Source of the DNA: Bradyrhizobium sp. AZCC 1719
GTDB lineage: Bacteria; Pseudomonadota; Alphaproteobacteria; Rhizobiales; Xanthobacteraceae
Length of the DNA stretch: 64,000 nt
Reading direction: 5' to 3'
Assembly (NCBI RefSeq): GCF_036924525.1
Contig: NZ_JAZHRU010000001.1
Location: 6,725,001-6,789,000, forward strand
The notes beneath the pieces were generated by a model that was not told the DNA's origin, ran no database searches, and was given only the letters and a program-made list of their open reading frames with translations. Position 1 is the stretch's first letter. Each line of letters begins with the position of its first letter. A program made the translations under genes and the position numbers. Below, piece after piece: positions 54,104 through 62,629 of this stretch.

Positions 54104-54978
54104 GCGCCGGCCGCCGGATTTGCCTGGGGGCGGCGTCCGATCGCGCGGCGGATGATCTCGCCGGCGATGCCGCCGATGGTATGGCCGAGCAACTCCAGCT
54201 TGCTCAAATGCACGCGCTCGCTGAGCGGATCGCGCACTTTCAGCATGCCGACGATCTTGTCGGCAAACGCCTGGATCACGGCGATATCGAGCCCAAGCCG
54301 GAAATCTTTCACTTCGGCGTTGAGCGACTTGCTCTCGTTGAGGAGGGTCTCGGTCCTGACCGCGAGCGCATGGAGACATTGCAGCAGCGCCGGCTGCGAC
54401 TTCGCCTCGCCCAGCATCTCGACGGTGGCGCCGCTTGCTGCCAGCGCATCGCGCGGCAGGTAGACGCGGTTGAGATTCTTGTAGTCCTTGCCGCAGTCCT
54501 GCAAATGGTTGTTGATCTGCAATCCCGCGCACAGCGCGTCGGAAGCGGCCCAGGTCGAGGTGCTCTCACCATGAACGTCGAGCATGAAACGGCCGACCGG
54601 CATGGCCGAATAGCGGCAATAATGAATGACGTCGTCCCAGTTTTCGTAGCGCAGCTTGGTGACGTCCATCCGGAACGCGACCAGCACGTCGAGCGCGTGG
54701 CGCGGCGCCATCGCGCGCTCGGCCAAGGCACGGCGCAGATTGACGGCCTCCGCTTGCGTGTCGCCCTTGCCGAGCAACTCGGCCTCGAGCAGGTCGAGAT
54801 AGCGCAGCTTCTCGTCCGCGCTAAGGGTCGCGTGGTCGGCGATGTCGTCAGCAGTCCTGACGAAATTGTAGAATGCGAGAATCAGCGCCCGGTGACGCGG
54901 ATGAATAATCCACGACGCGACCGGAAAATTCTCGTCGCGGTCGGTCTTTCCGGATCGCAGGTCGCTCGCGGTGGTCAT
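54100..54978 (-). CDS. hpnC: HpnC, hydroxysqualene synthase
   Basis: A 292-residue homologue of HpnD that converts presqualene diphosphate to hydroxysqualene. Acidic motifs: T-A-D-D-I-A-D-H and N-N-H-L-Q-D-C-G-K-D. It has the usual E-N-F-P-V-A-S-W start region. It is the first gene of the hpnCDE-shc-hpnG operon; ATG 54978 was chosen over the TTG three bases upstream. Confidence 0.93.
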   Translation of the reverse strand: MTTASDLRSGKTDRDENFPVASWIIHPRHRALILAFYNFVRTADDIADHATLSADEKLRYLDLLEAELLGKGDTQAEAVNLRRALAERAMAPRHALDVLVAFRMDVTKLRYENWDDVIHYCRYSAMPVGRFMLDVHGESTSTWAASDALCAGLQINNHLQDCGKDYKNLNRVYLPRDALAASGATVEMLGEAKSQPALLQCLHALAVRTETLLNESKSLNAEVKDFRLGLDIAVIQAFADKIVGMLKVRDPLSERVHLSKLELLGHTIGGIAGEIIRRAIGRRPQANPAAGA

Positions 54979-55168
54979 CAAGAACTGGCTACATCAATCG
55001 GGATTGGCGGCATGCGCCGATACTCGGCGCATGCGAGGAGATCGCGAGCCCCATATAGGGGAATACGTCGCCAAAACCAATGCTATATGGGCTGCTTAGG
55101 CCCGCCCGTGACGCGCGTCATAGAGCCGAAAATGGCTTTTTCCGCGAGGGTTTACGGACGCAAGGCGC

Positions 55169-55405
55169 CTATTGGCCGTTGCTCTTGAGAACCTGGTTGC
55201 AGGCCGCGCTGATCTTGGAGCGATTTTCCTTGAGGCACGCCAGGACGGTGAAATCGCCCTGATCGAGTACCGGACGGCAGAACTTTTGCGCGTCACGGGT
55301 ACAGGCCTTCTGTTCTTCCGCCGTTCCGCGCTGTTGCTGGGCGAAGGCGACGTTCGACGAGACCGACATCGACATCAAGGTGAGGGCCAGGAGAGATTTA
55401 CGCAT
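55169..55405 (-). CDS. Small periplasmic cysteine-rich-repeat protein
   Basis: A 78-residue protein. Signal peptide cleaved near A-F-A-Q (residue 22). The mature part has four cysteines in A-C-T-R-D-A-Q-K-F-C-x(n)-V-L-A-C-L-x(n)-S-A-A-C, the pattern of the cysteine-rich repeat found singly in many alphaproteobacterial periplasmic proteins. An AAGGA site precedes the start. Function unknown. Confidence 0.78.
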   Translation of the reverse strand: MRKSLLALTLMSMSVSSNVAFAQQQRGTAEEQKACTRDAQKFCRPVLDQGDFTVLACLKENRSKISAACNQVLKSNGQ

Positions 55406-55819
55406 CGTATTCCTTCATTTCGGCAGCATGAAATCCCGTTCCCGATTTGCGTTTCGGCTTCGCCGGGCGGATTTGTTTGGATGGCAGGTGCCGCGTAACG
55501 CAGCGACGTGTACAGGACAAGCATGGCAAATACGGCTAAATTTACGGCGATCTCAGCGCGATAAATAACCGGCTGATATCTAAAGTGTATTTCTGCCACA
55601 CTTTCTCGAAAATTGATTCTTGCAGACGGCCTTGGGCGAAGCTAGATGCTGCGCCGGCAACGCTTTGATTCCCTCGGTCGCTTGCAGCGTTTCTTTCTGC
55701 CGCGACCGCCGGAAACAGCATCCGGTCATTTTGAACCTAACATACTGCGGGAACACTAAATCTTCGATGTGGCGAGACCTATCTTTACGAAGAACGTCTA
55801 TTTGAGGGGAAAACTCACG
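55406..55819. other. Intergenic region without recognised content
   Basis: A 414-base gap separating two divergent small secreted-protein genes. It holds their promoters; no repeat, RNA or operator was recognised. Confidence 0.4.
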
Positions 55820-56323
55820 ATGAAACTGTTTGGTTCCAGCTTGCTCCGTCAGACTCTCGCAGCGGCCGGCGTCGGCGCCGCGCTGATGTTGTCGGTCGCC
55901 CAAAGCCATGCGCAGGCGGGCGGCCCGTTTGCCGGCTTCGACGGAAACTGGAGCGGCACAGGCACGGTCGCCCTCTCCAACGGCACCACCGAGAACATCC
56001 GCTGCAAAGCCGATTACAAGGTCAACGCCAGCGGCCTCGGCCTGAAACAAAATCTGCACTGCGCCAGCGACAGCTACAAGTTCGACCTGTCGAGCGACGT
56101 CACCAGCCATGGCGAACGCATCTCCGGCAACTGGAGCGAAAAGAGCCGGAATATCTTCGGCAACCTGCAGGGCACCGCCGGCGGCGGCCAGATCGACGTG
56201 TTTGTCGAAGCATCGGGATTTGCAGCCAACCTGAATTTGCGCACCACCGGCAACAAGCAGAGCGTGCAGATCGACTCCAAGGGCGAGATCCGCGGCGTCA
56301 AGATCACGATGTCGAAGACCTGA
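55820..56323 (+). CDS. Small exported beta-rich protein
   Basis: A 167-residue protein. The signal peptide contains L-A-A-A-G-V-G-A-A-L-M-L-S-V-A-Q-S-H-A. The mature part has a D-G-N-W-S-G-T-G-T-V motif and alternating beta pattern with two cysteines (R-C-K-A-D-Y and L-H-C-A-S-D), suggesting a small barrel. It ends K-I-T-M-S-K-T. No functional name. It precedes an intrinsic terminator. Confidence 0.72.
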   Translation: MKLFGSSLLRQTLAAAGVGAALMLSVAQSHAQAGGPFAGFDGNWSGTGTVALSNGTTENIRCKADYKVNASGLGLKQNLHCASDSYKFDLSSDVTSHGERISGNWSEKSRNIFGNLQGTAGGGQIDVFVEASGFAANLNLRTTGNKQSVQIDSKGEIRGVKITMSKT

Positions 56324-56350
56324 TACGGTTCTTCAAAGCAGTAAGTGCCG

Positions 56351-56384
56351 ATGGCGGCTCCCCCGGGATGCCGCCATTTTTATT
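56351..56384 (+). terminator. Intrinsic terminator
   Basis: Stem atggcggc / gccgccat with an 11-base loop, followed by tttttattt. It terminates the exported-protein gene at 55820-56323. Confidence 0.82.
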
Positions 56385-56392
56385 TCGGCAAC

Positions 56393-57451
56393 TCAGCGGA
56401 ATTGCCACGCCCAATACGCATCGCCGCGGTCGCGGCGTTCCGTCACCTCGACCCGCATGAAGCGATCGTGCGCGAGCGCGGCCCCCACCCACAATTCGTT
56501 CCAGGCATCGAACACTTGAGGCGACAGCGCTTCACGTTCCGCCATCAGGCGCCACGAAGTCTGGCGCACGGTTGCGCCCGAGCCTTCGACTTGCAGTTCC
56601 GCATCGTCGTCCTGCCCCCGCGCAAGCCGGGCGAAGGCCTTGGCGAAACCCACCGCCCCTGCCTCCACGCCACCCAACAGCGCAGCGACGTCGTCGAAGG
56701 TGTGCATCCCGACGAGCCGCGCCGCGGCGCCGGCGAGATGGCCGCCCTCGTCCGGTCCGAGCACGGCAATCGTCTCCGGAACGATCGAGGTGATGTACTC
56801 CATCGCATAATTGCGAAGCACCTTCTGCAGCCGTTCCTCCGGCCATGTGTTCTCCGGCAGGCGCGGCGCGAGATCGGCACGGAACGGCGGACAGCGTTCG
56901 CCCGGCGAAAACTGCAGTCGCTCCTCGGGCGCGAGATCGTGATCCCATTCCTTGTAGTAACCTTCGAGCCCCGGCTGACCGTCGACGGTTTGGCCCGTGC
57001 AGACAAAGCCGAGCCTGGGATTGCCGAGCACGACGCCGTTGTTGGCATGCCATCCGCGCAACATCGCCCGCGAGACTTCCGAGGGAATTCCGCAAATGGC
57101 CGTGCCGGACCAGATCCAGCGCGGCGGCGGATAGCGCACCCAGGCCTTGGTGTCGCTCTCGTAGACATATTCGACCTTCACGCCGCCGACCTGGTTCGAC
57201 AGATAGTGATATTGAGCGCACGCGACCGCATGCGGAAGCCGGTCGAGGCCGAGCTTCTTCAATCCGGGAAGAAAGCGCGCCAGTTGCTGGCGCCGGAAGG
57301 TGCGAAATACCACCTCGGCCGCGCGCGGCGCGCCGGCCCGCGACGCCAGCATCAGGATCAGCCCGGTGAGATAGCAATGATAGATGTGTTCGACCGCGCG
57401 GTAGGCGGCAGCGTCGGCCGCAGGTCGAGCAGCTAATCCTGCAGACGTCAT
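56393..57451 (-). CDS. Protein of unknown function
   Basis: A 352-residue soluble protein I do not recognise. It starts A-A-Y-R-A-V-E-H-I-Y-H-C-Y-L-T-G-L and has a conserved-looking stretch S-N-Q-V-G-G-V-K-V-E-Y-V-Y-E-S and W-I-W-S-G-T-A-I-C-G-I-P. Its pattern of aromatic and acidic residues suggests an enzyme but no motif fits. It lies 57 bases downstream of the RND transporter gene on the same strand, so a shared lipid-related function is possible. Confidence 0.5.
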   Translation of the reverse strand: MTSAGLAARPAADAAAYRAVEHIYHCYLTGLILMLASRAGAPRAAEVVFRTFRRQQLARFLPGLKKLGLDRLPHAVACAQYHYLSNQVGGVKVEYVYESDTKAWVRYPPPRWIWSGTAICGIPSEVSRAMLRGWHANNGVVLGNPRLGFVCTGQTVDGQPGLEGYYKEWDHDLAPEERLQFSPGERCPPFRADLAPRLPENTWPEERLQKVLRNYAMEYITSIVPETIAVLGPDEGGHLAGAAARLVGMHTFDDVAALLGGVEAGAVGFAKAFARLARGQDDDAELQVEGSGATVRQTSWRLMAEREALSPQVFDAWNELWVGAALAHDRFMRVEVTERRDRGDAYWAWQFR

Positions 57452-57508
57452 TCCTCAGCCCCTCTGCGGTTGCCGTTGGCCGGCAGCCCTGTTATTCAGC
57501 AGCGTTCG

Positions 57509-59899
57509 TTATTCTGCGGCCTTGTTCTCCGCCGGCTTGGCGTGACTGACGCCGCGAATCCTTTCCGACAGGCTGATCAGGAACATCGAGGTCGGCCGCA
57601 GGATGAAGAGGTCCGCCACCAGCGCTGCGATCATCGAGAACGCGCTGAGCCAGCCGAACAGCCGCAGCGACGGCAGGTCGGAGAACACGGTGACGCCGAG
57701 GCCGCAGGCCAGCACCACCGTGGTCAGAATCAGCGCCGGACCGACCAGCACGGTGGCGCGCTCAACCGCCAGTCCCGCGGTCACGCCCGGCTTGCTCTCC
57801 AGCCGCAAGCGGTTGAGGAAGTGGATGGTGGCGCTCAAGCCGAGGCCGAACGATACCGTCAGCGCGACGACGCTGGCGAATTGCAGCCCCTCACCCATTA
57901 TCCAGAGCACCGTGCCCGATGCTACGACCGGGAAAATGCCGGGCAGGATGCAGGAGAACATCACCACGACCGAGCGGAATGCGAGGCCAATGAAGATCGC
58001 GACCAGCAGGAACTCGACCGTGAGGCCGGCATTCAGCTTCGAAATCATGTTGGCGCTGTTGCGGGCGGCAATCGCCGACAGGCCGGTGACCGCAACCTCA
58101 TAACCTGGATGCTCGGCGCGCACCTTGTCCAGCGCCTTGTCGAGCTTGTCGACCACGGGAAGGATTTCGCTCGAATCGAGATCGGGCACACGTCCTGAGA
58201 CCACCACCGCATCTTGTTCGGCCGAGATGAAGCGACGGACCAGATGCTCCGGGATGACGCTGACATATTCCTTCAGCGTCGCGACGTCGCTGCTGCCGGC
58301 CTTCTCCGCGAGCCAGCGGCGCAGCGTTTCCAGCGACCAGACGTTGCCGACACCGGCCGACTTCTCGACCATCGAGTGGACGTCGGCGATCGTCTTCAGG
58401 GTTTCCGGCGCGTAGAGCGAGGCGCCCTTGGGGAATTCGATCAGCACGTCGATCGGATTGGCGCCGGTGAGCTTGGCGTCGAGCCGGCTCGATGCCGCCA
58501 CCGCCTGTCGCTTGTCCGGCACCTGGTCGGCGAGCCGGTAGCGCGGCTCCAGCGTGGCATAGATGTAGCCCAACGCACCGACGAAGATCAGCGCGATCAG
58601 GCTGAACATGCCGGGGCGACCGACCATGCGCACCGCAATCCAGTAACAGAAATTGCGCAGCGCCTGCACGCCGGCGTCGGCGCTCTGGAATTTCACCGCA
58701 AAAATCTTCTCGTTGCGGACGAACAGTACGCCGAATACGGGCACCAGCGACAGTACGGCCACCAGCGCGATGATAGTGGCGGCAAGACCGGCCTCGCCGA
58801 ATTTGCGGATCAGTTCGGAATCGGAGAATTGCAGCGCGATGAAGGAAATGCCGGCGGTGCCGTGGGTCAGCACGCAGGCCGGGCCGACTACCAGCACGGC
58901 GTTGGTGAAGGCCTTCAGCTTGTCCTGGCCGGCAATCAGCCGGTCGCGCGCCGCGAACGTCAACTGCATGGAGTCCGAGAAGCTGATCACCATGATGAGC
59001 GGCGTCATCACGTTCAGGAACATGTTGAGATTGAAACCGGCCCACCCGAGCCCGCCGAGCGCGAGCAGGATCGCGATGATCGGCGGGAAGGCCGCGACCA
59101 CCATGAACGATATCTTGCGGAAGAAAATGATCGCGATGATGCAGCCGGCCAGGATACCGAGAACATTGTAGGTCAGCCCGTCGCGCTTGACCGCATTGCG
59201 GATCTCGAGCTGCATGACGGGAACGCCGGAAAGCTGGGCGTTGAGCCCGCTGCCGGAAAGATCCTCGGCCATGATCTTCCGCATTTCCCCGACCACCGTG
59301 CCGAGCTCGTTCGAGGAAACGACCTTCGGCTCCAGCGACAGCACGATCAGAGCCAGCGTGCCGTCCTCCGACAACAGCTTGCCGCGAATGATCTCGTTGG
59401 ATTTGACGGTCTCGGCGAACTTGTCGTAGGCGGCGCCCTGCGGCAGTTCGGGCGGGAACAGCGCGGCCGGCAACTTGCCGGGCTCGGGCGCCTGACGCGC
59501 CGAAAACAGCGAGACCAGGCCGCGCACGCCCTCGACCAGTTGCAGGTCGGTGACCATGTCGCGGATCTTTTCGAGGTTCTCGCGGGCCAGCAGCGTCTTG
59601 CCCTCGACCACGACCAGCACGTCGAATTCGGTTGCCGGAAAGCGCTTGGTGACGGCTTCGTACTGCTTGAAGTCCTTGGAATCGGAACGGAACAACTGGC
59701 TCAGCGAGTCGTCGATCTTGATGCGCTGGATGCCGAAGATCGCCGCCACGATCAGCACCGCGAGAATGACCATGGACAGGATCGGCGCCTTGACCGCGAT
59801 CAGCCCCATGCGCTCGAGCCCGAAGGCGATGCTCTTGCCCGGCGGCGGTTCCTCTATGGCTGCGACGTGGACGCGACTTTCCGAGTTCTTGTCGAGCAT
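57509..59899 (-). CDS. RND/MMPL-family transporter, HpnN-like
   Basis: A 796-residue inner-membrane protein with two bundles of spans (about 255-400 and 620-770) and two periplasmic domains. The middle of each bundle has family motifs (V-I-S-F-S-D-S-M-Q-L-T-F and V-S-F-G-L-G-L-S-A-T-I-H). It resembles the hopanoid transporter HpnN at 43969-46557 in architecture but is shorter. It is likely a lipid or hydrophobic-compound exporter, with no membrane-fusion partner nearby. A start at ATG 59899 (M-L-D-K-N-S-E-S-R) was chosen. Confidence 0.82.
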   Translation of the reverse strand: MLDKNSESRVHVAAIEEPPPGKSIAFGLERMGLIAVKAPILSMVILAVLIVAAIFGIQRIKIDDSLSQLFRSDSKDFKQYEAVTKRFPATEFDVLVVVEGKTLLARENLEKIRDMVTDLQLVEGVRGLVSLFSARQAPEPGKLPAALFPPELPQGAAYDKFAETVKSNEIIRGKLLSEDGTLALIVLSLEPKVVSSNELGTVVGEMRKIMAEDLSGSGLNAQLSGVPVMQLEIRNAVKRDGLTYNVLGILAGCIIAIIFFRKISFMVVAAFPPIIAILLALGGLGWAGFNLNMFLNVMTPLIMVISFSDSMQLTFAARDRLIAGQDKLKAFTNAVLVVGPACVLTHGTAGISFIALQFSDSELIRKFGEAGLAATIIALVAVLSLVPVFGVLFVRNEKIFAVKFQSADAGVQALRNFCYWIAVRMVGRPGMFSLIALIFVGALGYIYATLEPRYRLADQVPDKRQAVAASSRLDAKLTGANPIDVLIEFPKGASLYAPETLKTIADVHSMVEKSAGVGNVWSLETLRRWLAEKAGSSDVATLKEYVSVIPEHLVRRFISAEQDAVVVSGRVPDLDSSEILPVVDKLDKALDKVRAEHPGYEVAVTGLSAIAARNSANMISKLNAGLTVEFLLVAIFIGLAFRSVVVMFSCILPGIFPVVASGTVLWIMGEGLQFASVVALTVSFGLGLSATIHFLNRLRLESKPGVTAGLAVERATVLVGPALILTTVVLACGLGVTVFSDLPSLRLFGWLSAFSMIAALVADLFILRPTSMFLISLSERIRGVSHAKPAENKAAE

Positions 59900-60109
59900 A
59901 CCCTGTCCAGTTCTCACGTCGGCCTGTTTGTGTAGCTTGGTTTTTTGTGCAGCTTGGTGGCGCGAATACGGCTTTGCCAGCCCCTATCCGATCGGCGCTA
60001 GCCCTTGAAATCACGCGGTAAATTAATCGGCGCCGTTTTACAGGCCCGAACCTGATCCGGCAAGCGCGCGCGACAGGGCAAATCGGCACGCAGATGTCGA
60101 AAATGCGCG

Positions 60110-60904
60110 TTAAGTCTCTGATTTGCCACACCTGCCAGCACCACTGGCGGCGATCAGCGCGGTTCCGCTTTCGTCCTTCAGCGCCACGCCCGTGACCTGG
60201 CGCGCGATGCCTTCACGCACCAACCACGCGATCTTGAAGGCGGCCTCATCGTAGCTCAGGCCTGCGCCGTGGATATTGGACACGCAATTGCGCTTCTCGT
60301 CGGTGAGGCCGCTGCGCGGCGCAAAGGTCAGATAGGCGCCGAGACTGTCGGGGGCCGACAGGCCGGGCCGCTCGCCGATCAGCATCACCACCATCCGCGC
60401 GCCAAGCACGGCACCGATCTCGTCGCCCAGCGCCACGCGCGCGCCGGAAGCGACCACGACATGGCCGCACCGGATCCCGGCCTCCGTCAGGCGCGGGGCA
60501 AGATGGCCAACCAGCTCGACCGCGTGGACATTGACGGCCGCCGGCGACAGCCCGTCGCCGATCACGATTACAACCTGGTTCGCACCGCCGCCTTGCTTTT
60601 CCAGCGCGCGCCGCGAATCCGGGTCGAGCATGCGTCCGAGATCGGGGCGGCGCAGATAGTCGCGCCGGTTGCCCGCCTGACTGGAGACCTCGCTGACCTC
60701 CAGGCCGAGGCCGGCTAATCCGGCAACCAGATGCTCCACATCGAACGCGGCATGCACGGCATCGCGGGCGCGCGCGTGGTCGAGGGTGAAGGCAAGCAGC
60801 GCGTCGGTCGGCATGCTCGCACCCGAGCGGCCGAGCCCGACGCGCGCCGGCGTCAGCTCCCGCAGGGCTTCGAGCGAGCGGGTCGGCGGTGTCGGCGTTT
60901 TCAT
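60110..60904 (-). CDS. eutC: Ethanolamine ammonia-lyase small subunit
   Basis: A 264-residue EutC. The R-V-G-L-G-R-S-G motif near the start, [10 protein letters not shown], the Y-L-R-R-P-D-L-G-R stretch, [14 protein letters not shown], and the C-terminal [13 protein letters not shown] fit the small subunit that helps bind adenosylcobalamin. Six bases separate its start from the hpnP stop, so it is probably translated from the same message as hpnP. With EutB it deaminates ethanolamine to acetaldehyde and ammonia. Confidence 0.95.
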   Translation of the reverse strand: MKTPTPPTRSLEALRELTPARVGLGRSGASMPTDALLAFTLDHARARDAVHAAFDVEHLVAGLAGLGLEVSEVSSQAGNRRDYLRRPDLGRMLDPDSRRALEKQGGGANQVVIVIGDGLSPAAVNVHAVELVGHLAPRLTEAGIRCGHVVVASGARVALGDEIGAVLGARMVVMLIGERPGLSAPDSLGAYLTFAPRSGLTDEKRNCVSNIHGAGLSYDEAAFKIAWLVREGIARQVTGVALKDESGTALIAASGAGRCGKSET

Positions 60905-60910
60905 GAGCCT

Positions 60911-62497
60911 TTACTCGGCAGGCACGGAGGCCTCACGCAGCCGGATCGAATAGTTCGACGCGTTCTGCTGGCCGCCGGACGCCGCGCGCGCGAACTTGAT
61001 CAGATGATGCGCGATCGTGGCCGAACCGATCAGCCCTTCGATATCGCCGCGCCTGAGGCGCCCGATCGCGAATTTCCAGAACACGCGCCTGTAATCGCTG
61101 AGCACCCCGACCTGCCAGAAGATGTTGCGCAGCATGATCAGCGCGCGCCTGATGTTGGGCCAGGTCTTCATTTCAGGCGCGACCGGCACCTTGATCCGGT
61201 TCGCGTAGGTGTAGTCGCATTGATACTGGTAGCGCGCGTAGAGCTTCTCGGGCTGGAAGGCGACCTCCATGCATCGCTTCCAGGAATTGATGACCTGGTC
61301 GTAGGGCATCAGAAACTCGACATTGGAATCGCGGCTCTCGTCGTCGTTGAGGCGCCCCTCGCGCTCCAGCCGGTCCCACAGCGGCGTCTTCGGCAGCGCC
61401 TGCAGCAGATTGATCGTCAGCAGCGGAATCCGCGATTCATCGACGAAATTGAGCAGTGCATCCGCCGTGCCGGGCTTGTCGGTGTCGAGACCCATGATGA
61501 TGCCGGAGACGACCTCCATGCCGTAGGAATTGATGGTGTGGATGCCTTCGTGGATCGGGACCATCATGTTGTGGTCCTTGTGCATTGCGTGCAGCGCGTC
61601 GGGATCGGGCGTCTCGATGCCGCAGAACACGGTGACGAACCTCGCCTCGCGCATCTTCTCCAGGATCTCGGGCCGCTTGGCGATGTTCAGCGTCGCCTCG
61701 CAGGCTAGCCGCACGACGTAGCCCGTTCTCTTCTGCCATTCGATCAGGTGCGGCAGCAAATCCAGCGTGGCCTTGCGGTTGCCGATGAAATTGTCGTCGA
61801 CGAAATACACCGTATCGGTGATGCCGCATTCGCGCATCCTGTCGAGTTCGGCGATGATCTGCTCAGGCGTCTTCAAGCGCGGGTTGCGGCCATAGAGCCC
61901 GGGGATATCGCAGAACTCGCACTGATAGGGGCAGCCGCTCGAATACTGGATGCTGCCGAGCAGGTATTTTTTCACTTCCGCCAGCTCGTAGGCCGGAATC
62001 GGAAACTCGGTCATCGACAGGCGTTCGCTGGTCGTCAGCACCACCTGCTGCTCGGGACGCGAAGGGTCGCGCGCCAGCCGCGCGATCAGTTCATTGGTGG
62101 CGTCGCCGAGTTCGCCGACATGGAGATAATCGAACGAGGGATAGTAGTCCGGGCACGCGCTGACCGACGGGCCGCCGATCGCGACCGCAAGATCGAAGGC
62201 ATGCGCGCGGCGGCAGATGTCGTTCATCTGCTGGCGCTGGATGTGCATGCCGCTGACGAACACCGCTTCCGCCCATTCGAAGTCTTCCTTGCCGGCGGGG
62301 CGAATGTTCTCGTCGACGAAACGCACCTGCCAGTTTGCCGGGAGATAGGCCGCGATCAGAAGGAGGCCCTGTGGCGGCATGAAAGCCTTCACGCCAGCGG
62401 TCAGGGGATAGGCGTATTCGAACGTGCCGAAAGAAGACGTATAGCGCGGGAAGACGCACAGGATACGCCGTACCGTTCCAATGCCTTCAGCTCTCAT
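60911..62497 (-). CDS. hpnP: HpnP, hopanoid C-2 methylase (B12-dependent radical SAM)
   Basis: A 528-residue B12-binding radical SAM enzyme. The N-terminal half is a cobalamin-binding Rossmann domain (R-R-I-L-C-V-F-P, I-G-G-P-S-V-S-A-C). The radical SAM motif is C189-P-Y-Q-C193-E-F-C196-D-I-P-G-L-Y-G-R-N-P-R. After D-D-N-F-I-G-N the C-terminal part has E-T-P-D-P-D-A-L and G-I-I-M-G-L-D-T-D. These match HpnP, which methylates C-2 of hopanoids. ATG 62497 is preceded by GAGGAAA. It lies between eutB and eutC on the same strand, 132 bases after the eutB stop and six before eutC. Confidence 0.92.
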   Translation of the reverse strand: MRAEGIGTVRRILCVFPRYTSSFGTFEYAYPLTAGVKAFMPPQGLLLIAAYLPANWQVRFVDENIRPAGKEDFEWAEAVFVSGMHIQRQQMNDICRRAHAFDLAVAIGGPSVSACPDYYPSFDYLHVGELGDATNELIARLARDPSRPEQQVVLTTSERLSMTEFPIPAYELAEVKKYLLGSIQYSSGCPYQCEFCDIPGLYGRNPRLKTPEQIIAELDRMRECGITDTVYFVDDNFIGNRKATLDLLPHLIEWQKRTGYVVRLACEATLNIAKRPEILEKMREARFVTVFCGIETPDPDALHAMHKDHNMMVPIHEGIHTINSYGMEVVSGIIMGLDTDKPGTADALLNFVDESRIPLLTINLLQALPKTPLWDRLEREGRLNDDESRDSNVEFLMPYDQVINSWKRCMEVAFQPEKLYARYQYQCDYTYANRIKVPVAPEMKTWPNIRRALIMLRNIFWQVGVLSDYRRVFWKFAIGRLRRGDIEGLIGSATIAHHLIKFARAASGGQQNASNYSIRLREASVPAE

Positions 62498-62629
62498 CAA
62501 ATTTCCTCAAGGCTGACATGAATTTAAGCACGACATTGAAAGTTGGGCCAGAAATTCTTCAACATTGTGACTGTGACTTCTAACTCGCTTTGGGTTCAAT
62601 TGGTTGCACGAAAATCTGCAGACCGGAGT

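Noticed and set aside
58098..60131. Second minus-strand frame (677 codons) overlapping the RND transporter
   Set aside because: It is a shifted frame of the transporter gene with Arg/Gly-rich composition and no membrane segments.
62498..62629. Possible EcfG-type promoter directly upstream of hpnP
   Set aside because: Only a partial GAAC match and no properly spaced CGTT; any such promoter may lie upstream of eutB outside the window.
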